Positions 51,674-60,671 are shown, numbered from the stretch's first letter. The stretch: DNA of 64,000 nt from Tsuneonella rigui (GCF_003958625.1 NZ_RSEL01000028.1:291501-355500); one strand, 5' to 3'. Notes: generated from the sequence alone by a model not told the origin. Program-made: numbers and translations.

Positions 51674-53131
51674 TCAACCGGTGGTCATGGCCTCGGCCGC
51701 GCGCAGCCGGGCGAGGTTTTCATGATGCCGCTCGCGGTCAATCCGGTAGAAGAACAACAGGCCTACCGCGATCGCCGTGAGGCCGGCCACCGCCGGGACA
51801 TAAAGCAGACCCAGTCGGTGGATCATATCGCCAGCGATAGCACCGGGCTGTGCGTCGCGTGGAAAGGCGATCACTGATAACAGCCATCCTGAGACCATAA
51901 CGCCGATTCCGGACACCGCCTTCGTGAAGAATTGGTCCGCCGAAAACAACAAGCCCTCAGACCGCTGGCCGGTTGTTACGGCTACGTCTTCGACGACATC
52001 GGCCAGCATGGAGTTCATCAGAACGGCGCTCATAACATAGAGCGCACCGAGCAAAAAAGCCTCAATGGCGAGTATTGCGAACAATGACTGCGTACCGTTC
52101 GCCGGCATCAAATCGAGCAGTCGGAGCGCGATGGGCAAGACGCCATTGATGAGACCCAGGCCGTAACAAAGGATCGTGCCGTCGCGCTTTCCAAACCTTT
52201 TTCCGACGAACCCGACGGCAAGGGCGCCCACCAGGGCCCCTAAGGCAGAGAGCGTCGCCAAGACTGAAAGTTGTGACTGCGAGAGCTCCCAGAAGTACAA
52301 GCCGAAATAGAGGTCCAGTCCTGCCTTGGTGCCGCCCGCGACCGATTGAAGCATCCCGACGCCAAGCATTACCAGCGCCGAGCGGTTGCTAAGGATGCCC
52401 CGGGTGTCTCGCCAAAAGCTACTGGGTCGAGTCTCGATTGCGGCAGGCCGTCGCAGAAACGGAATAAAGCGGTGAGTCGCAGCGGCCGAGACTACGATCA
52501 CGAGAAACATTGTAGTTGCCATAGTTAGCGAGAACCCGAGATAACCCTCGGGGCTTGTCGCCCCTCCCGAGCCGTCGGCATTGGGGCGGAGGAAGATCTG
52601 TAGGCCTACGATTGTGACGAACAGGCCGGCGATCGTGCGAAAGAAAATTCGCAGATTTACGATCAGCGTCCGACCGTCATAATCGTCTATCAGTTCAGGG
52701 GCGAGAGCAACTGAGGGCAATTCGAACAGCGTGTCCGTAAAGCGGACGACCAGCAGGCAGGCGAATAGCCACCACAGGACCGCTGTATCGCTCCAGCCCG
52801 TGGGCGGGTTCCATAACAAGAAAAACGCCACCGAGAGTGGTAGCGCGGAGGCATACATGAAGGGATGACGCCGCCCCCAGCGCGATCTGAACCGGTCGGA
52901 AACATGCCCAACCGCCGGGTCACATATGGCATCGAAAACGAGGATGGCCGAGATGACGAACGAGACGCTGGTAGGGGATAGCCCCAAAGCCTGATTGTAG
53001 AATAACAGAAGAAAGCTGCTCAAAGCCCGCATTTTGATGCCGCTCGATGCCGCACCGAGACCGTAAAGAACCTGCGTTCCGAACCCGACATTTGGCCGGC
53101 TCCGGGCCGGAGCGCCATCTTGCTCGCTCAC
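51674..53131 (-). CDS. MFS transporter of the GPH/MelB-like type
   Basis: Inner-membrane symporter of about 485 residues with 12 helices. The motif after helix 2 (DPAVGHVSDRFRSRWGRRHPF) is characteristic of the glycoside-pentoside-hexuronide:cation family; many members in terpene/sterol clusters carry other substrates. I chose the GTG at 53131, 4 bases after the DUF4387 stop; a TTG at 53164 would overlap. It is last in an operon with AtuA and DUF4387 proteins. Confidence 0.9.
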   Translation of the reverse strand: MSEQDGAPARSRPNVGFGTQVLYGLGAASSGIKMRALSSFLLLFYNQALGLSPTSVSFVISAILVFDAICDPAVGHVSDRFRSRWGRRHPFMYASALPLSVAFFLLWNPPTGWSDTAVLWWLFACLLVVRFTDTLFELPSVALAPELIDDYDGRTLIVNLRIFFRTIAGLFVTIVGLQIFLRPNADGSGGATSPEGYLGFSLTMATTMFLVIVVSAAATHRFIPFLRRPAAIETRPSSFWRDTRGILSNRSALVMLGVGMLQSVAGGTKAGLDLYFGLYFWELSQSQLSVLATLSALGALVGALAVGFVGKRFGKRDGTILCYGLGLINGVLPIALRLLDLMPANGTQSLFAILAIEAFLLGALYVMSAVLMNSMLADVVEDVAVTTGQRSEGLLFSADQFFTKAVSGIGVMVSGWLLSVIAFPRDAQPGAIAGDMIHRLGLLYVPAVAGLTAIAVGLLFFYRIDRERHHENLARLRAAEAMTTG

Positions 53132-53135
53132 GTCG

Positions 53136-53441
53136 TTATAGCTCGATATCAAGGAGGCGCACAAATTGCTGGCCGCCGTGCATGTCGCGCTCGACTATGC
53201 CGCCCTGCGGTAAGCGACGCGGGTAAGACACCTTCAGCATGTGGAGGCGCTCGACCGGGAAGTGCTTAACCATCGACGGATCCACATCGTAAATCCCGGC
53301 GAGAGCTTGCGTGCCTAGGGCTTTGTGACTGGCATACCGCTCGAACTCCTCCCGACCTTTGAAGAAGAGGTCGACTGTGATCCAGAACGGTCCGGCGTTC
53401 TTGGAACGGATCGCTTCGCACACATCAACAAGTTTGGGCAT
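53136..53441 (-). CDS. DUF4387 protein (AtuA partner)
   Basis: A protein of 101 residues matching DUF4387: KLVDVCEAIRSKNAGPFWITVDLFF, GGIVERDMHGGQQFVRLLDIEL (shortened patterns). DUF4387 is encoded next to, or fused with, DUF1446/AtuA proteins. Its ATG overlaps the AtuA stop by one base (TGATG), so the two are translationally coupled and probably form a complex. Function unknown. Confidence 0.9.
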   Translation of the reverse strand: MPKLVDVCEAIRSKNAGPFWITVDLFFKGREEFERYASHKALGTQALAGIYDVDPSMVKHFPVERLHMLKVSYPRRLPQGGIVERDMHGGQQFVRLLDIEL

Positions 53442-54832
53442 CAGGCGGACTCCAGCTCGGCGGTCAGATCGAGCCACTCCGTGCGCACCAAATCGAGCGG
53501 GTCATCCACTTCAAGGACGTGGTTTAGGACGAACTCGTAAACTGGCCCGCGCGGGACGTAGGATGGCGAAAAGGGAAATGCGTAACTGGGCATTTCTCGA
53601 TGCGCCGGCATCAGCATATGGAAGAAGTAGGGATTGCAGGCTTTGGCAATCTGCGTCGCCATGTCTTGCGTCTCCGCCGTGGCTACGAAGAGGACCCCAA
53701 CTTCCCGCGGCGGCGGGCTATTTTCGACCGGAATTCCACTGACGGCGTTCCAGCCGTAGATGCGGAGCGAGATGTGGAAATCGCCAGCCGCCGGTCCGAT
53801 CGTATCGTGGACCCGGCTCATTAGTGCCGCGTGCATGCGATTTTCGAAGGCATCGAGATCACGCAGCACGACCGGATCCTGGATGCCTACGAGCATGATC
53901 GTTTGGTAGCCGTGACGCGCTGCGCCTTCGAGCTTGTAGGTGTAGGGCATGGGCCTCCACACGGAGCCAGTTACCCTTACAGTCCGCGGATCGATCTGGG
54001 CATATTCCGCCTCTGACACGTCCAGGATCCCGCCGGGTTCGATAAGCCTGAACGGATCGCTGTTTTCGTAAAGCATATGGGCAGAGATGCTGTGGGTCGT
54101 TGCGCGGTTTACAGCGCTGAGCGGCTCGATCTCGAAGCTGTCCCTGCCAATCCTCAACAACACGCCTGACCCGGGCTCATCCCGCACGGTGCACACCGCT
54201 CCGCATTCGGCTGTCTTTCCAGCGTGCCAACATGCGCCGTCCCCCGCTCCTCGCATCAACGGAAACGCTGCGATAACTGCCGTGTCGGTTGTACGTCCCG
54301 CCAATACGATGTCGGCCCCCGCTTCAAGCGCCGCTATGAACGGCTCCGGGCCAAGCGCAGCAACGATGTGATCGCACTTATTGATTGTCGCGTTTTCTAA
54401 GGGACCGAGCGGCGGGAGCGGGCGCACCCTTCCTTGATCGTTCGCGCTCCGAACCTGGTCGTGCGTAAGCTCAGACCGAAGCAGGGCAACCTTGGGATCA
54501 ATCCCCTGCTCGCGGACGATTTCCAAAACAATGTCGCGTACTGAGTCGAGGTTTCCGTCGCCACCAGCCTGCCCGCACGTGCCGATCAGGATAGGGATGC
54601 GCCTGGGCCAGGCAGCCTCGATTATGATCGACAAATCACGCTTGATCGCGCCTGAGTTGTACTTCGGCTTCCCCATAGCGAGGTAGGCAGCGCCACTGTC
54701 CGTGGATCCGCCGTCAGCCGCGATCACCTGGGCGCCCAACGCAATCCCGCGAGCAACTTCTTCGGCCCTAACTCCAGCTCCTAATGAGCCGGTAGGTACC
54801 AGCACGGTGACGTGCTCTTCTTTGTTTAGCAT
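53441..54832 (-). CDS. acyclic terpene utilisation AtuA family protein (DUF1446)
   Basis: A protein of 463 residues in the AtuA/DUF1446 family, known from the acyclic terpene (citronellol/geraniol) pathway of pseudomonads but also found in unrelated clusters. Visible are the N-terminal GSLGAGVRAEEVARG, ADGGSTDSGAAYLAMGKP and PILIGTCGQAGGD stretches. The biochemical role is not established. Unlike the Pseudomonas atu cluster, no geranyl-CoA carboxylase subunits are present here, so terpene use is only one possibility. It is in an operon with DUF4387 and a GPH-type transporter and is preceded by a TBDR gene on the same strand. Confidence 0.9.
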   Translation of the reverse strand: MLNKEEHVTVLVPTGSLGAGVRAEEVARGIALGAQVIAADGGSTDSGAAYLAMGKPKYNSGAIKRDLSIIIEAAWPRRIPILIGTCGQAGGDGNLDSVRDIVLEIVREQGIDPKVALLRSELTHDQVRSANDQGRVRPLPPLGPLENATINKCDHIVAALGPEPFIAALEAGADIVLAGRTTDTAVIAAFPLMRGAGDGACWHAGKTAECGAVCTVRDEPGSGVLLRIGRDSFEIEPLSAVNRATTHSISAHMLYENSDPFRLIEPGGILDVSEAEYAQIDPRTVRVTGSVWRPMPYTYKLEGAARHGYQTIMLVGIQDPVVLRDLDAFENRMHAALMSRVHDTIGPAAGDFHISLRIYGWNAVSGIPVENSPPPREVGVLFVATAETQDMATQIAKACNPYFFHMLMPAHREMPSYAFPFSPSYVPRGPVYEFVLNHVLEVDDPLDLVRTEWLDLTAELESA

Positions 54833-54871
54833 GGCCCACTAGCCTTTTTGAAATTGCCGAATGCGGAAAGA

Positions 54872-57136
54872 TTAGAAGGCTGCTCTCACCGTAACGCCGT
54901 ACTGCCGCGGCGCGCCATAAAGGACGAAGAGACCGCCCGCGCTGGCGGTCTGGTGCACCCGATATTCGACGTCAGTCAGGTTGCGGATCCATGCTTGGAC
55001 CGACCAGCTGTCGTTCCGGTGATATGTGATCTGCGCATCCCACAGCGACCGCGGTCGCCGATATTCAAGGAAGTCGTTGTCGTTGTCGTCGAAGATCTCA
55101 CTCTGGTAGTCGAGCGAGACCGACCCCCGCAGCCAACCCCAATCGCGTTCCGGGCTGCTAAGACCGAATTCCGCGTTAAGCGCGTGCTTCGGCGTTCGGC
55201 TCATCCGGTTTCCGACAAGGTCGCGGCGTACCGCAGTGCCATCGGCCAAGAAGGCGGAAGTCTGAGTCAGCTGGTCGAATTTGGCGTCGAGGTAAGTGTA
55301 GCGAGCATTGAAATCGAGAAACCGGGCCGGCGCGAATACCAGCTCTGTCTCAACGCCCTTGATCGTGGCGTCACCAGTGTCGATGGTAACTCGCGACGCG
55401 CCCACGCCTCCTTGCGCGTCCGGAACCGTGTTAATCGTCTGAAAGTCCGTGTACTTGGCGACGAAGCCGGCGATGTTGAGCCGCAGGCGGCGATCAAGCC
55501 AGTCTGTCTTTAATCCCGCTTCGTAGTTGATCACTTTCTCAGGTGCTGTCGACAAGCGAGCCAGGGTCGCGTTGGACGGCTGCTCGGGAAAGGCCCCCGA
55601 CTTGAAACCCGTTGAAACGGAGCCGTAGGCGAACAGATTGTCGTTGAAGCGATAATCTGCCCCCGCTCTCCACGTGACTAGCCGCTGTCGCGCGACACCC
55701 GGATTCCCGACCGTCGTGTAGTTGGTGACCGGAGCGACAATCGGGCCCGTCTTGCGGGTGATCTCGTATTCCTTGCGCTCGTCCGTGTACCTTGCTCCGC
55801 CGAACAAGTTGAGGCCGAAGTCGAAATGGTACTGGAGCTCGCCGTAGGCAGCGTAGCTTCTGCTGCTCGAATCTCCGAAATATCGGTTGATGGTCGTTGG
55901 CGTCGCAGACTGTTGAGTCTCGCGCTCTCGATGAACCTTGTCATGGTTGAAGTAGAGCCCCGCGACCCACGTGATTGGCCCGGTTCCCGCCGAATTCAAC
56001 CGCGTTTCCGCGGAGTAGGTGTCCGCGCGTTCTTCCTGGAAGATCTGCAGGCCAGACACGATCACCTTGTTGGCTGCGTTGGCCGCCGCCGTTGTACCAT
56101 CGAGGTCTTCGCTGTTCGAAAAATCGAGTGTGCGCCACGAGGCGGTGGTCGTGAGCGTAGCGAACCCGAGCACGTCGGTGACCAATTCACCCCGCACGCC
56201 GCCGGTAACTGTGTCGGTACCGCCCAGGAAGTCGGGGTTCGCAATCCGTGGCTTTTGGAAATCGTCGTGGCCCTTCTTATCGCCTGACGGGCGATAAGGA
56301 AGGATGGCCGTGTTATAGCGCGCCGACTGAGCGATATCTTGTGATGCGATATCCGCCGAGATCAGGAAGCTCGTACCCGCGCCCACGCCGAACAACGTCT
56401 GCATGCGTGCACTTATTTTGTGTTCGTCGTCGAGCGGCTGACCCTTGGGCGTATGCCGGAAGCCGTCGTTGCTGATCGCCCCAAGTACGATGCGCGTCGC
56501 GATGGTGTCGGAAATCGGGACGTTGACCATCAGGTTGCCGTTGGTCTGGCCGTATTTGGCCAAGGTGAGTTGGGCAGTAGCCTCAAGATCGTCGACGGGC
56601 TTGTTCGTAATGAAGTTGATCGCCCCGCCGACGACATTCTTACCGAACAAAGTGCCTTGAGGGCCTTTCAAAACTTCAACGCGCTGCAGATCGTAGAAGT
56701 CGATGCCGAGCATACCGCCGCGTGCCAGGTACACCCCGTCTAGAAATGCAACCGACGAGGGGTCCGCGCCCGCTCCCTGATTTGAGCTCCCGATTCCTCG
56801 AAAGAAAGGACGGGGAGCCGCACGGGGAAAGATGTCGAAATTGACGCCGGGTGTAACCTGAAGCAGTCGGGTGACATCGTTCACTCCCTTTTGCTCGAGG
56901 TAATCGCCGGTGAAGGCGGTCACCGTGACCGGGGCATCCTGAAGGGATTCTTCGCGGCGCCGCGCTGTGACAACGATATCGTTTACACCGTTGGCATTTG
57001 CGTCTGAAGGCTCGTCAGCCGACTCGGCCGATAGATCAGCCGCAGAAGTTGCAGCGAGTGCATCCTGTGCGGCAGCATGGGCACCCCACGTCATCGCAAT
57101 TGCACTTGTCGTAACGAGCATGAGCAGCTGTCGCAT
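54872..57136 (-). CDS. TonB-dependent outer-membrane receptor
   Basis: Outer-membrane receptor of 754 residues. A signal peptide ends near Ala-Ala-Ala-Gln (residue 24); an acidic linker precedes the plug, which begins NDIVVTARRREESLQDAP and has VEVLKGPQGTLFGKNVVGG. The barrel ends YGVTVRAAF with terminal Phe. GGGAGAGG lies just before the ATG. Its stop is 39 bases before the AtuA start, so it heads a TBDR-AtuA-DUF4387-MFS operon. It is divergent from a Crp/Fnr-type gene, with two strong palindromes in the spacer. Confidence 0.95.
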   Translation of the reverse strand: MRQLLMLVTTSAIAMTWGAHAAAQDALAATSAADLSAESADEPSDANANGVNDIVVTARRREESLQDAPVTVTAFTGDYLEQKGVNDVTRLLQVTPGVNFDIFPRAAPRPFFRGIGSSNQGAGADPSSVAFLDGVYLARGGMLGIDFYDLQRVEVLKGPQGTLFGKNVVGGAINFITNKPVDDLEATAQLTLAKYGQTNGNLMVNVPISDTIATRIVLGAISNDGFRHTPKGQPLDDEHKISARMQTLFGVGAGTSFLISADIASQDIAQSARYNTAILPYRPSGDKKGHDDFQKPRIANPDFLGGTDTVTGGVRGELVTDVLGFATLTTTASWRTLDFSNSEDLDGTTAAANAANKVIVSGLQIFQEERADTYSAETRLNSAGTGPITWVAGLYFNHDKVHRERETQQSATPTTINRYFGDSSSRSYAAYGELQYHFDFGLNLFGGARYTDERKEYEITRKTGPIVAPVTNYTTVGNPGVARQRLVTWRAGADYRFNDNLFAYGSVSTGFKSGAFPEQPSNATLARLSTAPEKVINYEAGLKTDWLDRRLRLNIAGFVAKYTDFQTINTVPDAQGGVGASRVTIDTGDATIKGVETELVFAPARFLDFNARYTYLDAKFDQLTQTSAFLADGTAVRRDLVGNRMSRTPKHALNAEFGLSSPERDWGWLRGSVSLDYQSEIFDDNDNDFLEYRRPRSLWDAQITYHRNDSWSVQAWIRNLTDVEYRVHQTASAGGLFVLYGAPRQYGVTVRAAF

Positions 57137-57161
57137 TCGTACCTCTCCCTTCGTGCCGTCC

Positions 57162-57177
57162 GCGCAAACGTTTGCGC
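57162..57177. promoter_or_regulatory. perfect 16-bp palindrome GCGCAAACGTTTGCGC
   Basis: Lies 26 bases before the TBDR start on that gene's upstream side. The AAACGTTT core with central CG resembles LacI-family operators, although no LacI gene is in the window. It could also bind the adjacent Crp/Fnr protein. Confidence 0.6.
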
Positions 57178-57228
57178 AGCGGCGCTGTCATTCAGCGTCC
57201 GCCCTATGACCCGGGTGAGAGGGAGTGC

Positions 57229-57248
57229 GGTGCAACCAAGGTTGCACC
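57229..57248. promoter_or_regulatory. perfect inverted repeat GGTGCAACC-AA-GGTTGCACC
   Basis: 9-bp arms and a 2-base spacer, 47 bases before the Crp/Fnr-type gene and 93 bases before the divergent TBDR gene. It is operator-like; the Crp/Fnr-type protein is the nearest candidate binder. Confidence 0.65.
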
Positions 57249-57294
57249 CTTCGTCAGCGCAGGCTTATCAAGCGAAATGAGGTGAAAGCCGCCT

Positions 57295-57972
57295 ATGTCC
57301 GTGATCATCACACCGCAGAACTGGATCGCCGAATTGCCCGATCCCGTTCGGACGCGCGTCGCGGAACGAATGAAATTTATCGACCTCGCCTCCGGCGAGG
57401 TGCTGAAGCAGGCCGGCGATAAACCGGACGGCATGTTTCAGGTTCAGTCAGGCTATTTGCGCCTGCTAGGCTTGCATCCGGATGGCCGCCAACACCTGAT
57501 CCTCCTATACGGACCCGGTAACCCGTTCTGCGAGACTACAATGGTGTCGCGGCGCGCGTATCACGTTCATACGACATCGGCCTTGGTTGCCACCCGCGTG
57601 GGACGGGTCGACACCGAGGATTTCTGGGACTTATATTACTCGCACCCTGAAATTCCTGAAGCACTGTGCCGAAAGTTCGCTTCGAGCATCTCCTGGGCAT
57701 TTCAGACGCGCGAGCTGCAAGTCACGAGCAAGCTTCGGTCCCGGATCGTCGATATGCTTGTGACCATCGCGAAACACGCGGGCCAAGAAAGGGCCAGCGG
57801 CATCACGTTCGAATTGCCGATTTCGCATACTGATATCGCTGAACACCTCGACGTAACGCGCCAGGCGGTACAACGCGAATGTTCGTTCCTAAGCCAAGCA
57901 AAGCTGATTCAGCGGTCAGGCGACCAATGGTTCATTTCCAACACGTTGGCGAAAGGCCACTCATCGACTTAG
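57295..57972 (+). CDS. Crp/Fnr-family regulator
   Basis: A regulator of 225 residues. The N-terminal cyclic-nucleotide-like domain (residues 15-125) lacks an obvious cAMP phosphate-binding RSxxE loop and the Fnr cysteine cluster, so the effector is unknown. The C-terminal winged helix (about 150-215) contains ISHTDIAEHLDVTRQAVQRE. It is divergent from the TBDR-AtuA operon and the likely regulator of that operon. Confidence 0.92.
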   Translation: MSVIITPQNWIAELPDPVRTRVAERMKFIDLASGEVLKQAGDKPDGMFQVQSGYLRLLGLHPDGRQHLILLYGPGNPFCETTMVSRRAYHVHTTSALVATRVGRVDTEDFWDLYYSHPEIPEALCRKFASSISWAFQTRELQVTSKLRSRIVDMLVTIAKHAGQERASGITFELPISHTDIAEHLDVTRQAVQRECSFLSQAKLIQRSGDQWFISNTLAKGHSST

Positions 57973-58117
57973 TCTTGTTCGGGTTCATGGTTGGGAAAGG
58001 CCTGTGAGCGTCGTCTTCGCAGTTGCGCCCAGTTCGAAGCTGCCAGTCCGCGAACGGCCCAGCACCTGACGGGCTGCTTGGTTTTTCCGATGGCCATTCA
58101 GGCCGCGGAGAAACGCC

Positions 58118-58750
58118 ATGGGCTACTCACAATATGATCCGTCGATGCAGGGTCGTGCTCCTTGGAACGCCGGCAAGACCGTCGGGACCAAGCGGCCGCT
58201 GACGCAGAAGCAGATTTGGGCAATCCGGTTCTTCCTCGACCGAGAGGGTCGGCTGCGAGATCGAGCGCTGTTTGATCTGGTGATCGACAGCAAGCTGCGT
58301 GGGTGCGACCTGGTAAAGATCAAGATCGGGGACCTCGTCGCTGGCGATGAGGTCCGCACTCGAGCAATTGTGATCCAACAAAAGACGGGCCGTCCCGTCC
58401 AGTTTGAGCTCACCAGCGATGTCCGTGCCAGCTTACTCGCCTGGTTGGAGCGACGGCGTGGTTGCCTTGATGAGCATGCATTCCCCAGCCGCGTAGATCG
58501 CGCAAACTACATGAGCACCCGGCAATATGCTCGGTTGGTTGATGAGTGGGTCACAGCGATCGGACTGAGGCGCGCGGAATACGGCACGCATTCTCTGCGC
58601 CGAACCAAGGCATCCATGATCTACAAGGCCACAGGCAATCTGCGCGCCGTGCAGATCCTACTCGGACACACCAAGATCGAGAACACAGTGCGCTATCTCG
58701 GCGTCGACATCGAAGACGCACTTACCCTGGCCGAACACACCGACATCTGA
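58118..58750 (+). CDS. tyrosine-type site-specific recombinase/integrase
   Basis: A compact recombinase of 210 residues, essentially only the catalytic domain. Catalytic residues are visible: Arg61 (KLRGCDL), His158/Arg161 (HSLRR), His184 (LGHTKIENT) and Tyr193 (VRYLGVD). The usual N-terminal core-binding domain is absent or very short, as in solitary integrases of this type. No clear att sites or tRNA are adjacent. It may mark the right edge of the accessory region that begins near 22.8 kb, or be an independent insertion. Confidence 0.92.
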   Translation: MGYSQYDPSMQGRAPWNAGKTVGTKRPLTQKQIWAIRFFLDREGRLRDRALFDLVIDSKLRGCDLVKIKIGDLVAGDEVRTRAIVIQQKTGRPVQFELTSDVRASLLAWLERRRGCLDEHAFPSRVDRANYMSTRQYARLVDEWVTAIGLRRAEYGTHSLRRTKASMIYKATGNLRAVQILLGHTKIENTVRYLGVDIEDALTLAEHTDI

Positions 58751-58754
58751 CTTC

Positions 58755-58788
58755 AGAGCGGCCATTCTGCTCAAGGAATGGCCGCTCT
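58755..58788 (+). terminator. 12-bp perfect hairpin after the recombinase gene
   Basis: AGAGCGGCCATT (58755-58766) and AATGGCCGCTCT (58777-58788) with a 10-base loop, 5 bases after the stop codon. No T-run follows. Terminator-like; a recombination-associated role is conceivable. Confidence 0.55.
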
Positions 58789-58826
58789 ATGATCTGCTAG
58801 AGCACGGCTCGGATGACCGACCTTGG

Positions 58827-59324
58827 GTGGAACTCGGACATTGCCCATCTCCGCGCCCTGCGCCACAAAGCAGCGTGCATCCGGATGATCAGTTTACTCC
58901 CGGACGAGCGATCTTCGTTGGAGGAAGTTCCGGTGTCGCTCTCGCGACCACCGGCGTACTGTTTTTTCTGGTTCCAGCTTTTCAAAGTATGCCCTTCTTG
59001 AGCACACCATTTGAGGTTGTTCTGCTGTCGCTGGGAGCGCTCCCGGGTGTTGTGTTGGCGGGCTCTGTCTTTGCATTCCCGACTGCGGCGCTTTTGGTTG
59101 CGACGATGACATGGCTGGCCAGGCGCTGGCGACCGATGGATAACTTCGTGAGCTGGGTGATCGCGGGCGTTTTCGCATCATCGCCTGTCGCCTGGCTTTT
59201 TCACCAGATCGACTCAAGCTCGTTCGGAGTGTGGCTTGCTGTTTCGATACTCGTGATTGGTGCCGTTAGTGCTCTTGCGGCATGGTGGGCGCGCCGATCG
59301 CCGTTGGCAAACCCATATCGCTAA
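58827..59324 (+). CDS. hypothetical membrane protein
   Basis: An open frame of 165 codons with four hydrophobic segments (GVALATTGVLFFLVP, VVLLSLGALPGVVLAG, ATMTW region and VWLAVSILVIGAVSALAAWW). It ends in a short basic tail. The GTG start at 58827 is uncertain; a start near 58900 would remove a hydrophilic leader. No family recognised. Confidence 0.55.
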   Translation: MELGHCPSPRPAPQSSVHPDDQFTPGRAIFVGGSSGVALATTGVLFFLVPAFQSMPFLSTPFEVVLLSLGALPGVVLAGSVFAFPTAALLVATMTWLARRWRPMDNFVSWVIAGVFASSPVAWLFHQIDSSSFGVWLAVSILVIGAVSALAAWWARRSPLANPYR

Positions 59325-59407
59325 GATGGCGCTCGCGACTATTGGATGGATTTTGGCGGGAATATTTTGCGGGGCGCTGCCGAAGGCGACCATAGCCAGT
59401 TGCTATG

Positions 59408-59848
59408 TCAGAACCAGTCAACCCTTAGGGACGTAGGTCCGCCTAAAGCCGCGTGGCCCCGATACTCGACCAACCCAGGGTATTCGCCGCCATCCGAGTA
59501 GATCGCCAGTATCGCAGCCGCCACGATTTGGGCGATGTCATCTGGCGCTTCTCCTCGTTCTACCTGGAACGACCGGGGGCAGGAGCGAAGGGTAATTCGC
59601 GGCTGAGGGCCAAACACCTTACGAGGATTAGTTCGCGACCCAGGCGGATCAGAAACCCATTTCGTATCGTGTTCCGTGCCCTCTACGCACGCCACCACAC
59701 ACCACGTTGGGTGTTCAATTCGCCAGAAACCGCCCATTTCACCGTCGTCGCGCCAGGGGTGCGCGCCTTGCCAACGCACAGTGATATTCTGCTCGCGCGC
59801 GATCGCCGAGAAGTCGGCGGGCGGGGCTCGGAGAAATTCGAATTGCAT
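59408..59848 (-). CDS. hypothetical protein
   Basis: An open frame of 146 residues from the ATG at 59848 (22 more codons from a GTG at 59914). The product looks folded, with several Trp and Cys (ITVRWQGAHPWRD, PTWCVVACVEGTEHDTKW), and the codon use suits the minus strand, but I recognise no domain. It has no obvious partner gene. Confidence 0.5.
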   Translation of the reverse strand: MQFEFLRAPPADFSAIAREQNITVRWQGAHPWRDDGEMGGFWRIEHPTWCVVACVEGTEHDTKWVSDPPGSRTNPRKVFGPQPRITLRSCPRSFQVERGEAPDDIAQIVAAAILAIYSDGGEYPGLVEYRGHAALGGPTSLRVDWF

Positions 59849-60050
59849 TTGCAAGAACGAAATACGGACGGCCGTGAACGTCCGCAATGGGTCGCTTGCG
59901 GAATGGCAGCTCACGACGCTGCGGCCACAAATAGCGGCCAGTCCGCTACCGGCCCATCAGCTGACATCCATAGAGCTCCTAGGTCACCCCGCCGGAGATT
60001 TGACGACCGCCCGCGAGAACCCGACCAACAGTCAGGGCGTTCAGTGTGCC

Positions 60051-60671
60051 ATGTGCAATGACTACGAACGCCACATAGAGTGGGCCGCGTTTGAAGCTGC
60101 GCTTGCCGAAGCGCGACTGGGCCCAATCTCGACCGCGACCCCGGAACAGCTTCTTCCCGCCTACGATGTCCGCGTCAACGACACCTCGCCCGTCCTCATC
60201 GCTGCAGGAAACGCCACGGATCTCGTGCCGATGCGCTGGGGCTTCAGTCCTCAGCGTTCCGGCGGCCCGCCGGTATTCAACTTCCGATCGGAGGGGCGCG
60301 ATTTCACGAAGAGCAAACGATGCGTTATCCCGGCGTCCGCTTTCTTCGAATTCACCGGCAAAACATCGCCCAAGAGCAAATGGCGCTTCGAGCTCAAGGG
60401 TTCGCCAATTCTCGGCGTCGCCGGCCTGTGGCGAGAGGACGACGCAGGCATGGCCTTCACCATGCTTACCACATCGCCGGGCAAGGATGTCGCGCCCTAT
60501 CACGATCGGCAGGTTGCGGTGCTGCCGGCACGCAACTGGGGCGACTGGCTCTATCTCGATCGGCCGGACGATACGCTGCTTCAACCCCTGAGAGCTGGCA
60601 CCCTGAGCATCACCCTGGCGCGCCAAGGCAAGGACCCTATAGCGCCGGCGTTACTCCAGGCCGCGAATTAG
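60051..60671 (+). CDS. yedK: SOS response-associated peptidase-like abasic-site protein (SRAP/YedK)
   Basis: Protein of 206 residues that crosslinks to abasic sites in single-stranded DNA. Cys2 in MCNDY becomes the N-terminal nucleophile after Met removal; Asn77, Glu100 (FFEF) and His151 (PYHDRQ) match the active site. I took the ATG at 60051 because Cys2 must follow it; the frame is open further upstream. Such genes are often near mobile elements as well as in the core. Confidence 0.93.
   Translation: MCNDYERHIEWAAFEAALAEARLGPISTATPEQLLPAYDVRVNDTSPVLIAAGNATDLVPMRWGFSPQRSGGPPVFNFRSEGRDFTKSKRCVIPASAFFEFTGKTSPKSKWRFELKGSPILGVAGLWREDDAGMAFTMLTTSPGKDVAPYHDRQVAVLPARNWGDWLYLDRPDDTLLQPLRAGTLSITLARQGKDPIAPALLQAAN

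Noticed and set aside
51447-51725. 92-codon plus-strand frame between Lrp and the GPH transporter
   Set aside because: Low-complexity basic translation, overlaps the end of the transporter gene and lacks a ribosome site.
57973-58117. Attachment site or tRNA before the recombinase
   Set aside because: No tRNA-like T-loop or cloverleaf and no convincing direct repeat with the other side of the region could be found by eye.
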